Assembly: GCA_035528235.1 (NCBI GenBank)
Contig: DATKZB010000027.1
Span: 1-12,312, forward strand
Origin: DATKZB01 sp035528235
GTDB lineage: Bacteria; Planctomycetota; Phycisphaerae; FEN-1346
Reading direction: 5' to 3'
Length of the DNA: 12,312 bases
The notes beneath the pieces are model-generated. The model worked only from the letters and a program-made list of their open reading frames with translations, was not told the origin of the DNA and searched no databases. The position numbers were made by a program, and so were the translations under genes. Positions 1-6,451 of this stretch are shown here, one piece after another. How positions within the stretch are numbered: position 1 is the first letter of the stretch; the number at the start of each line of letters is the position of its first letter.

Positions 1-57
1 GCCTTCTCCCTCCCCCCTCGCTCTCGCGGCTAGCCCTCGCCGTGGTTAAACCATCAC

Positions 58-100
58 AGGAGGCCGAGCGACCCAAGGCCATGCCGTCGTTCGGCCTCCT
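58..100 (+). other. Long stem-loop upstream of the HD-GYP gene
   Basis: The arms 58-72 and 86-100 pair over 15 bp with one G.U wobble: a perfect 10-bp outer helix (AGGAGGCCGA with TCGGCCTCCT), the wobble, then four more pairs. The loop is 73-85. Only a weak T run (100-102, then A, T) follows. It could be a poor intrinsic terminator for a gene left of the window, or a structured leader of the following gene, whose start codon lies 49 nt downstream. The hairpin shows directly in the sequence, but its role is inference. Bases 1-57 hold nothing else I can recognise. Confidence 0.55.
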
Positions 101-134
101 TTATCCGGACCGTGAGTCGAGGGTAGACAGCCGC

Positions 135-140
135 AAAGGA
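135..140 (+). promoter_or_regulatory. Ribosome binding site that fixes the HD-GYP start
   Basis: AAAGGA ends 9 nt before ATG 150. It touches the alternative in-frame ATG at 141 with no spacer, so 150 is the better start. Confidence 0.6.
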
Positions 141-149
141 ATGACATCC

Positions 150-1790
150 ATGAGTGCATCGAGCGCCCAACTGCTTCGAAGCGAGACCGAGGCCCGGATC
201 CTCGTGGTCGATGACGAGCCTGAGGTGGTCGCCCTTCTGGCCGAATCGCTTCAACAGGCCGACCCGTCGTGGCACGTGGTGACCGAGGTCGACCCGGCGC
301 GGGCCCTCGCCCGGCTGGCCGAGGAGTCGTTCGACTGCCTCATCACGGACCTCGTCATGCCGTCCCTGGGCGGCCTGCGGCTGGCCCAGGAGGCCCGCTC
401 GATCGACGACAACCTGGCGCTGATCGCCATCACCGGGTGCGGGACCATCGAGAGCAGCGTCCAGGCCATGCGCATCGGGTTTGCCGACTTCCTTGAGAAG
501 CCCTTCGACCTGGCGGACATCCGGAAGGCCGTCCAGAGGACGCTTCGCCGCCGGCGCCACCAGGAGAACCGCGACACCCGCTTCGCCGAACTGGCCCAGG
601 CCAAGACCCAACTCGAAACCGAGGTCGCCCAGGCCAGCCAGAAACTCGACATCGCCAGCCACGACCTCGTCCTGTCGAGCCAGCGCCTGGCACGCCAGGT
701 CGAAGAACTCGCCATGGCAACCGATGCCACCCGGACCCTCAGCGGCGTGGTCGAACTGGAGGACCTCCTCGGCCTCTGCGCCGAACTCATCGGCGACCGC
801 GTCCCCTGCCGCACCAGCACGGTCGCGCTCTACGAGAACCACGAACACGCCATCGGCCTCATGGTGCGCGCCTCGCCCGATACCGACGACCCCCCCGCCC
901 TGTGCTGGCTCCGAACGCCCATCAACTCGGGCGTCATGTGCCGGGCCGCCGAGACCCACAAGACTCTCCACGTCGAGGACCTCGGCCAGAGCCATCTTCT
1001 GGACGACCAGGAGACGGAACTGTGGCGCGAGGGACGCCTCCTCGTCGTCCCCATCTGCCGCCAGGGGCTGACGGTGGGGACAGCCGTGCTCCACCGCCAG
1101 GTCGAGGACGACGACTTCTCGGCCCACGATACCAAGCGCCTGACCGAATTGGCCACGGCGATGGCCCCCGCCATCCAGACGGCCAAACTCTATCATCGCC
1201 AGCGGTGTTGCACCTACACCGCCATGGAGTCCATCGCCGACGCCGTGGAGGCCAGAGACCTTTACCTGGAGGGTCACTCCGTCCGCGTCCTGGCGTACGC
1301 CATGCCCATCGGCACGGCGCTGCAACTGCCGCAGGCCCACGTCGGAGCCATTCAGATTGCCGCACGCCTCCACGACATCGGCCGCCTGGTCATTCCGGAA
1401 TCGGCCGTCAACCACCCGGGGCCGCTGACCGATGAACAGTGGGACCTGGTGCGCCGCCATCCGGACGCCGGCGCCGACTTCCTCAAGCCGCTCGACTTCT
1501 TCGGCGAAGTGGGCGACATCATCCGGGCCCACCACGAGTCGTACGACGGCACCGGATACCCCCAGCGGCTGGCCGGCGAGGAGATTCCCCTGGTGGCCCG
1601 CATCCTGGCCGTGGCCGACGCCTTCGACGCCATGACCAGCCCCCGACCGTACCGGGCCGAGCACTCCATCGACGAGGCCCGCAAGCAAGTCCGCCACCTC
1701 TCGGGCCAGCAGTTCGACCCGCAGGCGGCCGACGCGTTCCTCAATATCCCCGTCGACACGCTGGCCGAGATCAAGGCCAGCCACCGTTAA
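150..1790 (+). CDS. Response regulator with REC, GAF and HD-GYP domains (probable cyclic-di-GMP phosphodiesterase)
   Basis: The product is a cytoplasmic two-component output protein of 546 aa, and HD-GYP domains usually hydrolyse cyclic di-GMP. Residues 15-130 form a receiver domain with acidic pair D21/D22, phospho-acceptor D67, T95 and K117. Residues about 130-195 look like a charged coiled coil, about 196-345 a GAF sensor domain, and about 355-540 the HD-GYP domain. The metal-site residues are all visible: H376, H408-D409 in HDIG, H437, H461-H462 in HHESYDGTGYP, and D490. The enzyme should therefore be active. ATG 150 is chosen because AAAGGA (135-140) sits 9 nt upstream and the receiver starts 15 residues later. 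The ORF is open from 42, but that would add a tail with no homology that translates through the 58-100 hairpin. No sensor kinase lies in the window, so the signal is unknown. The GAF ligand is also unknown. Confidence 0.93.
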   Translation: MSASSAQLLRSETEARILVVDDEPEVVALLAESLQQADPSWHVVTEVDPARALARLAEESFDCLITDLVMPSLGGLRLAQEARSIDDNLALIAITGCGTIESSVQAMRIGFADFLEKPFDLADIRKAVQRTLRRRRHQENRDTRFAELAQAKTQLETEVAQASQKLDIASHDLVLSSQRLARQVEELAMATDATRTLSGVVELEDLLGLCAELIGDRVPCRTSTVALYENHEHAIGLMVRASPDTDDPPALCWLRTPINSGVMCRAAETHKTLHVEDLGQSHLLDDQETELWREGRLLVVPICRQGLTVGTAVLHRQVEDDDFSAHDTKRLTELATAMAPAIQTAKLYHRQRCCTYTAMESIADAVEARDLYLEGHSVRVLAYAMPIGTALQLPQAHVGAIQIAARLHDIGRLVIPESAVNHPGPLTDEQWDLVRRHPDAGADFLKPLDFFGEVGDIIRAHHESYDGTGYPQRLAGEEIPLVARILAVADAFDAMTSPRPYRAEHSIDEARKQVRHLSGQQFDPQAADAFLNIPVDTLAEIKASHR

Positions 1791-1792
1791 TC

Positions 1793-1910
1793 CTACAGCG
1801 CCCCATTTCGCGCGGCGGCCTTCCCAGGCCGCCGCGATCGGGCCTGACGCATGTTCCTGGCGGCCTAGGAAGGCCGCCAGGCGGGAGGAAGTGGCGACGT
1901 GGCGCTATAG
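1793..1910. repeat. Palindromic element 1: two inverted hairpins between terminal inverted repeats
   Basis: The element begins 3 nt after the HD-GYP stop codon. Its ends CTACAGCGCC (1793-1802) and GGCGCTATAG (1901-1910) are inverted repeats matching at 9 of 10 bases. Inside are two perfect 11-bp hairpins: arms 1811-1821 and 1826-1836 around loop TCCC, and arms 1856-1866 and 1871-1881 around loop AGGA. Both share the core GGCGGCCT/AGGCCGCC. The three outer pairs differ between them (CGC with GCG, CCT with AGG) but remain paired. Read in reverse complement, the second hairpin has loop TCCT, so it is an inverted copy of the first. The spacer is 19 nt. The arrangement resembles REPIN/BIME units or a tiny MITE. 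It may also terminate transcription of the upstream gene, although no T tract follows. No transposase is present. Confidence 0.72.
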
Positions 1911-1927
1911 CATTAATCGCTCACAAG

Positions 1928-1946
1928 CCCCGGGCACTGCCCGGGG
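1928..1946. other. GC-rich hairpin between element 1 and the operon promoter
   Basis: CCCCGGGC (1928-1935) and GCCCGGGG (1939-1946) form an 8-bp perfect stem around a 3-nt loop. It lies between repeat element 1 and the promoter at 1986. No T tract follows. It may help insulate the two transcription units, but this is a guess. Confidence 0.5.
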
Positions 1947-1985
1947 ATGGCGTGCCACCAGGACACCCTTCGGCCGAAGCGACGC

Positions 1986-2014
1986 TTGACACGCGCCGAG
2001 GCGTGCGTTTTAAT
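1986..2014 (+). promoter_or_regulatory. Sigma-70-type promoter for the tsaC/phosphatase-rpiB operon
   Basis: A perfect -35 box TTGACA (1986-1991) is followed by a 17-nt spacer and the -10 box TTTAAT (2009-2014), which matches five of six consensus bases. Transcription would start near 2021, about 16 nt before ATG 2037. This argues against the upstream in-frame ATG at 1947, which lies before the promoter. Confidence 0.82.
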
Positions 2015-2036
2015 CGCGGATGCGGAAGCGCCGGGC

Positions 2037-3188
2037 ATGTCCGATACGTTCACTCAGCAGCAGGCGGACCCCGTGGAAACCCGAACCGTCACCATCGCCG
2101 ACCCCGCCCGCGACAGGGAATACGTCCTCCTGGCCGGCGCGGCCCTGGCCGACGGGGCCCTGGTCGTCTTCCCCACGGAGACCGTTTACGGTCTCGGTGC
2201 CAGCGCCGTGAGTCGCGCGGCCATCGACGCCCTCAGCGGCCTCAAGAACCGTCAGCCCGGCAAGCCCTTCACGCTTCACCTGGGCGACCCCGAGTTGGCC
2301 GAGACGTACGCGGGCCCGCTGCCGCTCGTGGCCCGGCGTCTCATCCACAAGGCCTGGCCGGGCCCGCTGACGCTGGTCGTGCCCGACCGGCGCCCGGACC
2401 CGGCGATGCCGCCGGGCCTCATCCAGGACGCCGTCTATTACCAGGGCACGGTGGGCCTGCGCTGCCCGAGCCACCCGGTCGGCCGAGAGATCCTTCGAGC
2501 GGCCGGCGTCCCGGTGGTGGGCACCAGCGCCAACCTGGCCGGCCACCCGCCCCCCCTGAACGCGGCCGACGCCCTGGCCCAACTGAAGAACCATGTGCCC
2601 CTGGTCGTCGACGCGGGCCCGACGCAGCACTCGCGGCCCTCGACGGTCGTCCGGGTCCAGGCCGATAATACGTACGAGGTCCTTCGGGAGGGGGCCGTCA
2701 CGGCCCGGCGCCTGGAGCGCCTGGTCCGCACGCGGGTCCTGTTCGTTTGCACGGGCAACATGTGCCGGAGCCCCATGGCCGTGGGCCTCGCCGAGAGGAT
2801 GCTGGCCGAACGGCTGGGGTGCGAACCCGACCGTCTGGGCGACTGCGGCATCGACATTCTCAGCGTCGGCACCGCGGCCGGAGCCGGGTTGCCCGCCAGC
2901 AGCAACGCGGTCCGGACCATGGCCGACCGCCGCATCGACATCAGCCGGCACCGCACGCATCCCATGACCATTGACTCTTTGCAGCAGGCCGACTATATTT
3001 GGGTGATGACCCGGGGGCACCGCGATGCGGCCCTGCGGCTGGCCCCGGAAGCGGCCGCGCGGGTTGCTCTCGTCGACCCCGTCGGCCAGGAGGTGCCCGA
3101 CCCCGTTGGCGGCGACATGGCCGTCTACCGCGCGTGTGCGGTGCAACTGGAGGGGGCCATAGCGAAGCGTGTGGCGGAGATCGTCTGA
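2037..3188 (+). CDS. Fused threonylcarbamoyl-AMP synthase (TsaC/Sua5/YrdC) and low-molecular-weight protein phosphatase
   Basis: This 383-aa protein carries two enzymes. The YrdC domain (about residues 18-225) matches the family that makes threonylcarbamoyl-AMP from threonine, bicarbonate and ATP, the first step of t6A formation on ANN-decoding tRNAs. Visible motifs are PTETVYGLG (46-54), KNRQPGKPF (70-78), TSANLAG (163-169) and STVV (202-205). The usual Sua5 C-terminal domain is absent. In its place, residues 233-383 are a low-molecular-weight phosphatase with the P-loop C238-TGNMC-R244-S and the general-acid pair D355-P356, so it looks catalytically intact. ATG 2037 is chosen because the promoter ends at 2014 and a weak GGAAG lies upstream. 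The stop codon overlaps the rpiB start by one base (TGATG), implying translational coupling. The phosphatase substrate, phosphotyrosine or phosphoarginine, cannot be settled from the sequence. Confidence 0.93.
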   Translation: MSDTFTQQQADPVETRTVTIADPARDREYVLLAGAALADGALVVFPTETVYGLGASAVSRAAIDALSGLKNRQPGKPFTLHLGDPELAETYAGPLPLVARRLIHKAWPGPLTLVVPDRRPDPAMPPGLIQDAVYYQGTVGLRCPSHPVGREILRAAGVPVVGTSANLAGHPPPLNAADALAQLKNHVPLVVDAGPTQHSRPSTVVRVQADNTYEVLREGAVTARRLERLVRTRVLFVCTGNMCRSPMAVGLAERMLAERLGCEPDRLGDCGIDILSVGTAAGAGLPASSNAVRTMADRRIDISRHRTHPMTIDSLQQADYIWVMTRGHRDAALRLAPEAAARVALVDPVGQEVPDPVGGDMAVYRACAVQLEGAIAKRVAEIV

Positions 3189-3700
3189 TGCGAATCGTCC
3201 TTGGCGCTGACCATCGCGGATTTCACAGCAAGGAGCGGCTCAAGGCCTTCCTCCTCGAGCAGGGACACGAGGTGGCGGACTGCGGGGCCGCGTCCGACGC
3301 CTCGAGCGACTACCCCGACTTCGCCGTTCCCGCCTGTCTGAAGGTCACGCGGAAACAGGCCGACAACGCCATCCTGATGTGCGGTTCGGGCATCGGCATG
3401 ACGATGACCGCGAACAAGGTGGCGGGCATCCGTGCGGCCCTGTGTCACGACGAACTGACCGCCGAGATGAGTCGCCAGCACAACAACGCCAACGTCCTGT
3501 GCCTGGCCGCCGATTTGCTCGGTGACGAGTTGATCCGCCGCATGGTCGAGGTCTGGCTGGCCACGCCGTTCGGCGGCGGCCGGCACGCCCGCCGCGTCCG
3601 GAAGATCATGGCCGCCGAGCGACACCTCGACAGCGCCTGCCAGGAAGCCCCCAAGGTCTCCGCCCGCCAGCGACGCAAGGCCGAAGGCAAAACGACCTGA
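3188..3700 (+). CDS. rpiB: Ribose-5-phosphate isomerase B (RpiB/LacAB family)
   Basis: The enzyme interconverts ribose 5-phosphate and ribulose 5-phosphate in the non-oxidative pentose phosphate pathway, in the cytosol. The family signature is clear: GADHRGF near the N-terminus with D8 and H9, the catalytic cysteine in CGSGIGM (C65), the phosphate and anion-hole segment NKVAGIRAAL (76-85), and H98-N99-N100. The protein is 170 aa, against about 145-150 for typical members. The excess is a polar, basic C-terminal tail from about residue 146 (rich in R, K, A, Q) with no recognised domain. The start codon overlaps the preceding stop by one base. The next gene, trkA, converges on it 24 bp downstream, and I see no terminator hairpin in that gap. 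Confidence 0.95.
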   Translation: MRIVLGADHRGFHSKERLKAFLLEQGHEVADCGAASDASSDYPDFAVPACLKVTRKQADNAILMCGSGIGMTMTANKVAGIRAALCHDELTAEMSRQHNNANVLCLAADLLGDELIRRMVEVWLATPFGGGRHARRVRKIMAAERHLDSACQEAPKVSARQRRKAEGKTT

Positions 3701-3724
3701 TACGGCCCCGCACCGCCGGCATCG

Positions 3725-4411
3725 TCACGTGGGCAGTGCCGCCAGGCGCTCCGTCGACCCGACGAGGACGAGGATGTCGCGCTCGCGGATGACGGTCTGG
3801 GCCATCGGCATCTCCAGGAGGGTGGGTTCCTCTCCCGCGGCCTCGGCGCCGGTCTTCGCCTGACCGGTCGGCCGTTTGATGGCCACCAGGTTCACCTCGT
3901 ACTTGCGCCGCAGGTCGATCTCGCCCACGGTCTTGTCGAACCAGGCGGCCGGGGCGCGAATCTGGACGAGGCTGTGCCCCTCCGACAGCGCCAGGTGCTC
4001 GAGGATGTTCGGGTTGGCCAGTTGCGTGGCCAGGCGGTCGGCCCGCTCCTCCTCCGGGAAGATGACCTCGTCGGCCCCCACGCGAATCAGGATCCGGCGC
4101 TGGACGTCGCTGGAGGCCCGGCTGATGACGCGCGGCACGCCCATGGCCTTGAGGGTGGTGGTGGCCAGGACGTTGGCCTCGAAGTCCTCGCCGATACTGA
4201 CGACGGCCGCGTCCACGCCGGCCAGGTCCTGGCTCCGGAGCGGCTCGGGGTCGGTGGCATCGAGGTGCACGGCCAGGGCCACCTCGTCGCGTACGCGTTC
4301 GACGAGGTCCTCGCGGATGTCGGCGGCGATGACCTCCTGCCCGGCCTCCGTCAGCGCCTGGGCCAGCCGCCGGCCGAACCGTCCGAGCCCGATAATCAGA
4401 AACCGTTTCAT
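3725..4411 (-). CDS. trkA: Potassium uptake regulatory subunit, TrkA/KtrA type with one RCK domain
   Basis: This is a cytosolic RCK protein that would assemble as a ring on the TrkH/KtrB channel and gate it in response to nucleotides. The N-terminal Rossmann domain (about 1-140) carries GLGRFG (8-13) and D31 at the end of the second strand, the usual nucleotide ribose contact. The TrkA_C domain follows (about 145-228). At 228 aa it has one RCK unit, like KtrA, and not the two tandem units of E. coli TrkA. An Ala/Gly/Glu-rich insert of some 15 residues interrupts the C domain near residue 190. GGAGG lies 8 nt before the ATG. The gene follows trkH after 42 nt on the same strand, so the two probably share one mRNA and form one transporter. 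Confidence 0.94.
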   Translation of the reverse strand: MKRFLIIGLGRFGRRLAQALTEAGQEVIAADIREDLVERVRDEVALAVHLDATDPEPLRSQDLAGVDAAVVSIGEDFEANVLATTTLKAMGVPRVISRASSDVQRRILIRVGADEVIFPEEERADRLATQLANPNILEHLALSEGHSLVQIRAPAAWFDKTVGEIDLRRKYEVNLVAIKRPTGQAKTGAEAAGEEPTLLEMPMAQTVIRERDILVLVGSTERLAALPT

Positions 4412-4453
4412 TCGCCCATCCTCCTATCGGCCCTGGCCACAGCCGCGGCCGCG

Positions 4454-6328
4454 CTACGAGATAGCCACGCTTTCGGTCGCGTAGCCGTACCGTTGCGGCC
4501 GTCCCTTGATCTGCATCGCAACGAACAACGAGAGCGGCCCGACGCGGCCGACGAACATCGTCGCGGTAATCAGAATTCGCCCAAACGCATTCAGCAGCGG
4601 CGTCGTGCCCGTCGACAGCCCGACGGTGGCGAACGCCGACTGCGTCTCGAACAAGACGTCCAGGAAGGTGCAGTGCGCCCCCTCCGAGATGCCCCACGCC
4701 GAAATGACCATGCTCATCACCGCGATCCAGGCCACGCCGACGGCCAGAATGGCCATCGCCCGGCGGACCGTCTCGGCCGGCAGGGCCCGCTTGAACGCCT
4801 GCACGTCCTTACGGCCGCGAAGCGCCGCCCACACACCGCACAGGACCACCGCCACCGTCACCGTCTTGATGCCACCGCCGGTCGACCCCGGCGAGGCCCC
4901 CACAAACATCAGGACCACCGTCAGGAACTTCGTCGGAACGGCCAGCCTCGTCGTGTCGGTGGTGTTGAACCCCGCCGTCCGGGCCGTGGTCGAGAGGAAC
5001 CACGCGCCGGTCAGCCGCTCGGTCCACGTGGCGCCCAGGGGTGACTGGGGCGCCGCCGCGCCGGCCGCGACGCCCGGCGCCACGCCCGGCCCCACCGCCG
5101 TACCGGTCCACTGGTCGGGCGATCCGGAGGCCGTCTCCAAAACGAGCACGAGCACCAGGCCGCCCACCAGGAGGACCGCCGTCGTGACGAGGGCCAGTTT
5201 GGCCTGCAACGTCAGCCGCCGCTTCACGAGCGGCGCTCGACCCCTTCCGAACACGCGGTACCGGACCACCCGCGCCAGGTTGTACAGCACCGCGAACCCG
5301 ATGCCGCCCGAGATGATCAGCAGCGGGAACACCACGTTCACCTGCCACGTCGAGCGGTAGTCCACCATGCTTTCACGGTACAGGCACAAGCCGGCATTGC
5401 AGAACGCCGAGACGCTGTGGAACACGCTGTAGTAGATGCGCTCGCCCGACGTCACAGCGTCGCCCGTGGCGGTGTGGGTCCACAGGCCCATGAGCAGCAG
5501 GGCCCCCACGGCCTCAACGGCCAGCGTCGTCAGGAGGATGAACTTCGTGAGGCGACCGATCTCGGCCCGAAGGTCGTGTGTAAACACCTCACGCAGGACC
5601 AGGGTCTCCCGCACCCGCATGCCGCGCCACATGAACAGGGCAAAGACCGACGCGTACGTCATCAGGCCCAGCCCGCCCAACTGAATCAGCACCAGAATCA
5701 CGTACTGGCCGAACCGCGACCAGTGCGTGCCCGTATCGACGACCACCAGGCCCGTTACGCACACGGCGCTGGTGGCCGAGAAGAGGGCGTCGGTGAACCG
5801 CGTGCCAGGCTCGCCCGGCGCCGTCGCCGCCGGAAGCAGCAGCAGCCCGGTGCCGATGCTGATGAGCGTCAGAAAACTGCCGACCATCAGCAGGGCCGGC
5901 CGCACCTGGAGCGTCGCCAGAAACTGGTGGAACTCGACCAACCGCGACGCCAGGCCCAGCACGATGGTCACGTGGACCGCCCGCAGCATCCAGACGTCGG
6001 CCTCCGCGACCTCGGCGAAGTGCATCACCGCCACGAACGCCACGAACGCGACCGCCAGCGTCACCTCGAACCAGCGGAACCGCAGCAGCGCCCACCGGTC
6101 GCGAGCCAGGGCGAACCGCGCCAGCGGGTCCAGAAGCAGACCCACCAGGGCCACCGTCTCGATCCAGTGGAGGACTTCTATGCCTTCCGGGGTGACGCGG
6201 AAACCGTACTCCAGCACCAGGCTTCCCGCCGCCAGAACGATGATCGGCAGCAGCAGCGTGAACAGGTACGGCCGCGCCCGCTCCAGCGCGGTTCGGGGAC
6301 CTGGCGGTGGTATGGTCGGCCGGAGCAT
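4454..6328 (-). CDS. trkH: Potassium uptake channel subunit, TrkH/KtrB family, with an N-terminal membrane extension
   Basis: This is an inner-membrane K+ translocating subunit of 624 aa. The fourfold repeated pore architecture is visible through its selectivity-filter glycines: VTG (191-193), NAG (311-313), TAG (451-453) and TVG (568-570). The conserved gating segment around GGGIKT (484-489) and the late FVGRVGPLS (592-600) are also present. The canonical core starts near residue 145. Before it are about four extra hydrophobic helices (roughly 20-42, 50-74, 86-105, 112-132). A Gly/Ala/Pro-rich loop (about 400-432) precedes the third pore helix. GGGGAGG lies 12 nt before the ATG. The promoter at 6400-6428 should drive trkH and trkA together. 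The filter sequences fit the KtrB/TrkH superfamily, and cotransport of Na+ or H+ cannot be read from sequence. Confidence 0.94.
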   Translation of the reverse strand: MLRPTIPPPGPRTALERARPYLFTLLLPIIVLAAGSLVLEYGFRVTPEGIEVLHWIETVALVGLLLDPLARFALARDRWALLRFRWFEVTLAVAFVAFVAVMHFAEVAEADVWMLRAVHVTIVLGLASRLVEFHQFLATLQVRPALLMVGSFLTLISIGTGLLLLPAATAPGEPGTRFTDALFSATSAVCVTGLVVVDTGTHWSRFGQYVILVLIQLGGLGLMTYASVFALFMWRGMRVRETLVLREVFTHDLRAEIGRLTKFILLTTLAVEAVGALLLMGLWTHTATGDAVTSGERIYYSVFHSVSAFCNAGLCLYRESMVDYRSTWQVNVVFPLLIISGGIGFAVLYNLARVVRYRVFGRGRAPLVKRRLTLQAKLALVTTAVLLVGGLVLVLVLETASGSPDQWTGTAVGPGVAPGVAAGAAAPQSPLGATWTERLTGAWFLSTTARTAGFNTTDTTRLAVPTKFLTVVLMFVGASPGSTGGGIKTVTVAVVLCGVWAALRGRKDVQAFKRALPAETVRRAMAILAVGVAWIAVMSMVISAWGISEGAHCTFLDVLFETQSAFATVGLSTGTTPLLNAFGRILITATMFVGRVGPLSLFVAMQIKGRPQRYGYATESVAIS

Positions 6329-6399
6329 CGGGTGGAGAGCCTCCCCCGGTCAGGGTGTAGCGCGGCGCCGCCGTCGGCCGGCCGCGATCCTCGGACCCT

Positions 6400-6428
6400 A
6401 TTAGAGAACGCCCGCTGCCGCGTGTCAA
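6400..6428 (-). promoter_or_regulatory. Sigma-70-type promoter for trkH-trkA
   Basis: Read on the minus strand, a perfect -35 TTGACA (6428-6423) is followed by exactly 17 nt and the -10 TCTAAT (6405-6400), five of six consensus bases. It lies in the 123-bp gap between the TPR gene and trkH, leaving a leader of about 65 nt. The spacer begins CGCG, as does the spacer of the promoter at 1986. Confidence 0.8.
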
Positions 6429-6451
6429 GCGGCCCGCCCGAGGCCTGCCGG

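Noticed and set aside
54..1784. A 576-codon open frame antisense to the HD-GYP gene, and similar long frames at 1439-2668, 6674-8221 and 9990-11453
   Set aside because: They mirror real genes in GC-rich DNA where stop codons are rare. Their translations are Arg/Pro/Gly-rich with no recognisable domain, whereas the opposite or alternative frame carries clear motifs.
1947..2036. N-terminal extension of the YrdC-phosphatase fusion from ATG 1947
   Set aside because: It would start upstream of a near-perfect promoter (1986-2014) and encodes nothing resembling the family. ATG 2037 fits the transcript start.
3701..3724. A bidirectional terminator between the converging rpiB and trkA genes
   Set aside because: The 24-bp gap has no stable stem of useful length and no T tract on either strand.
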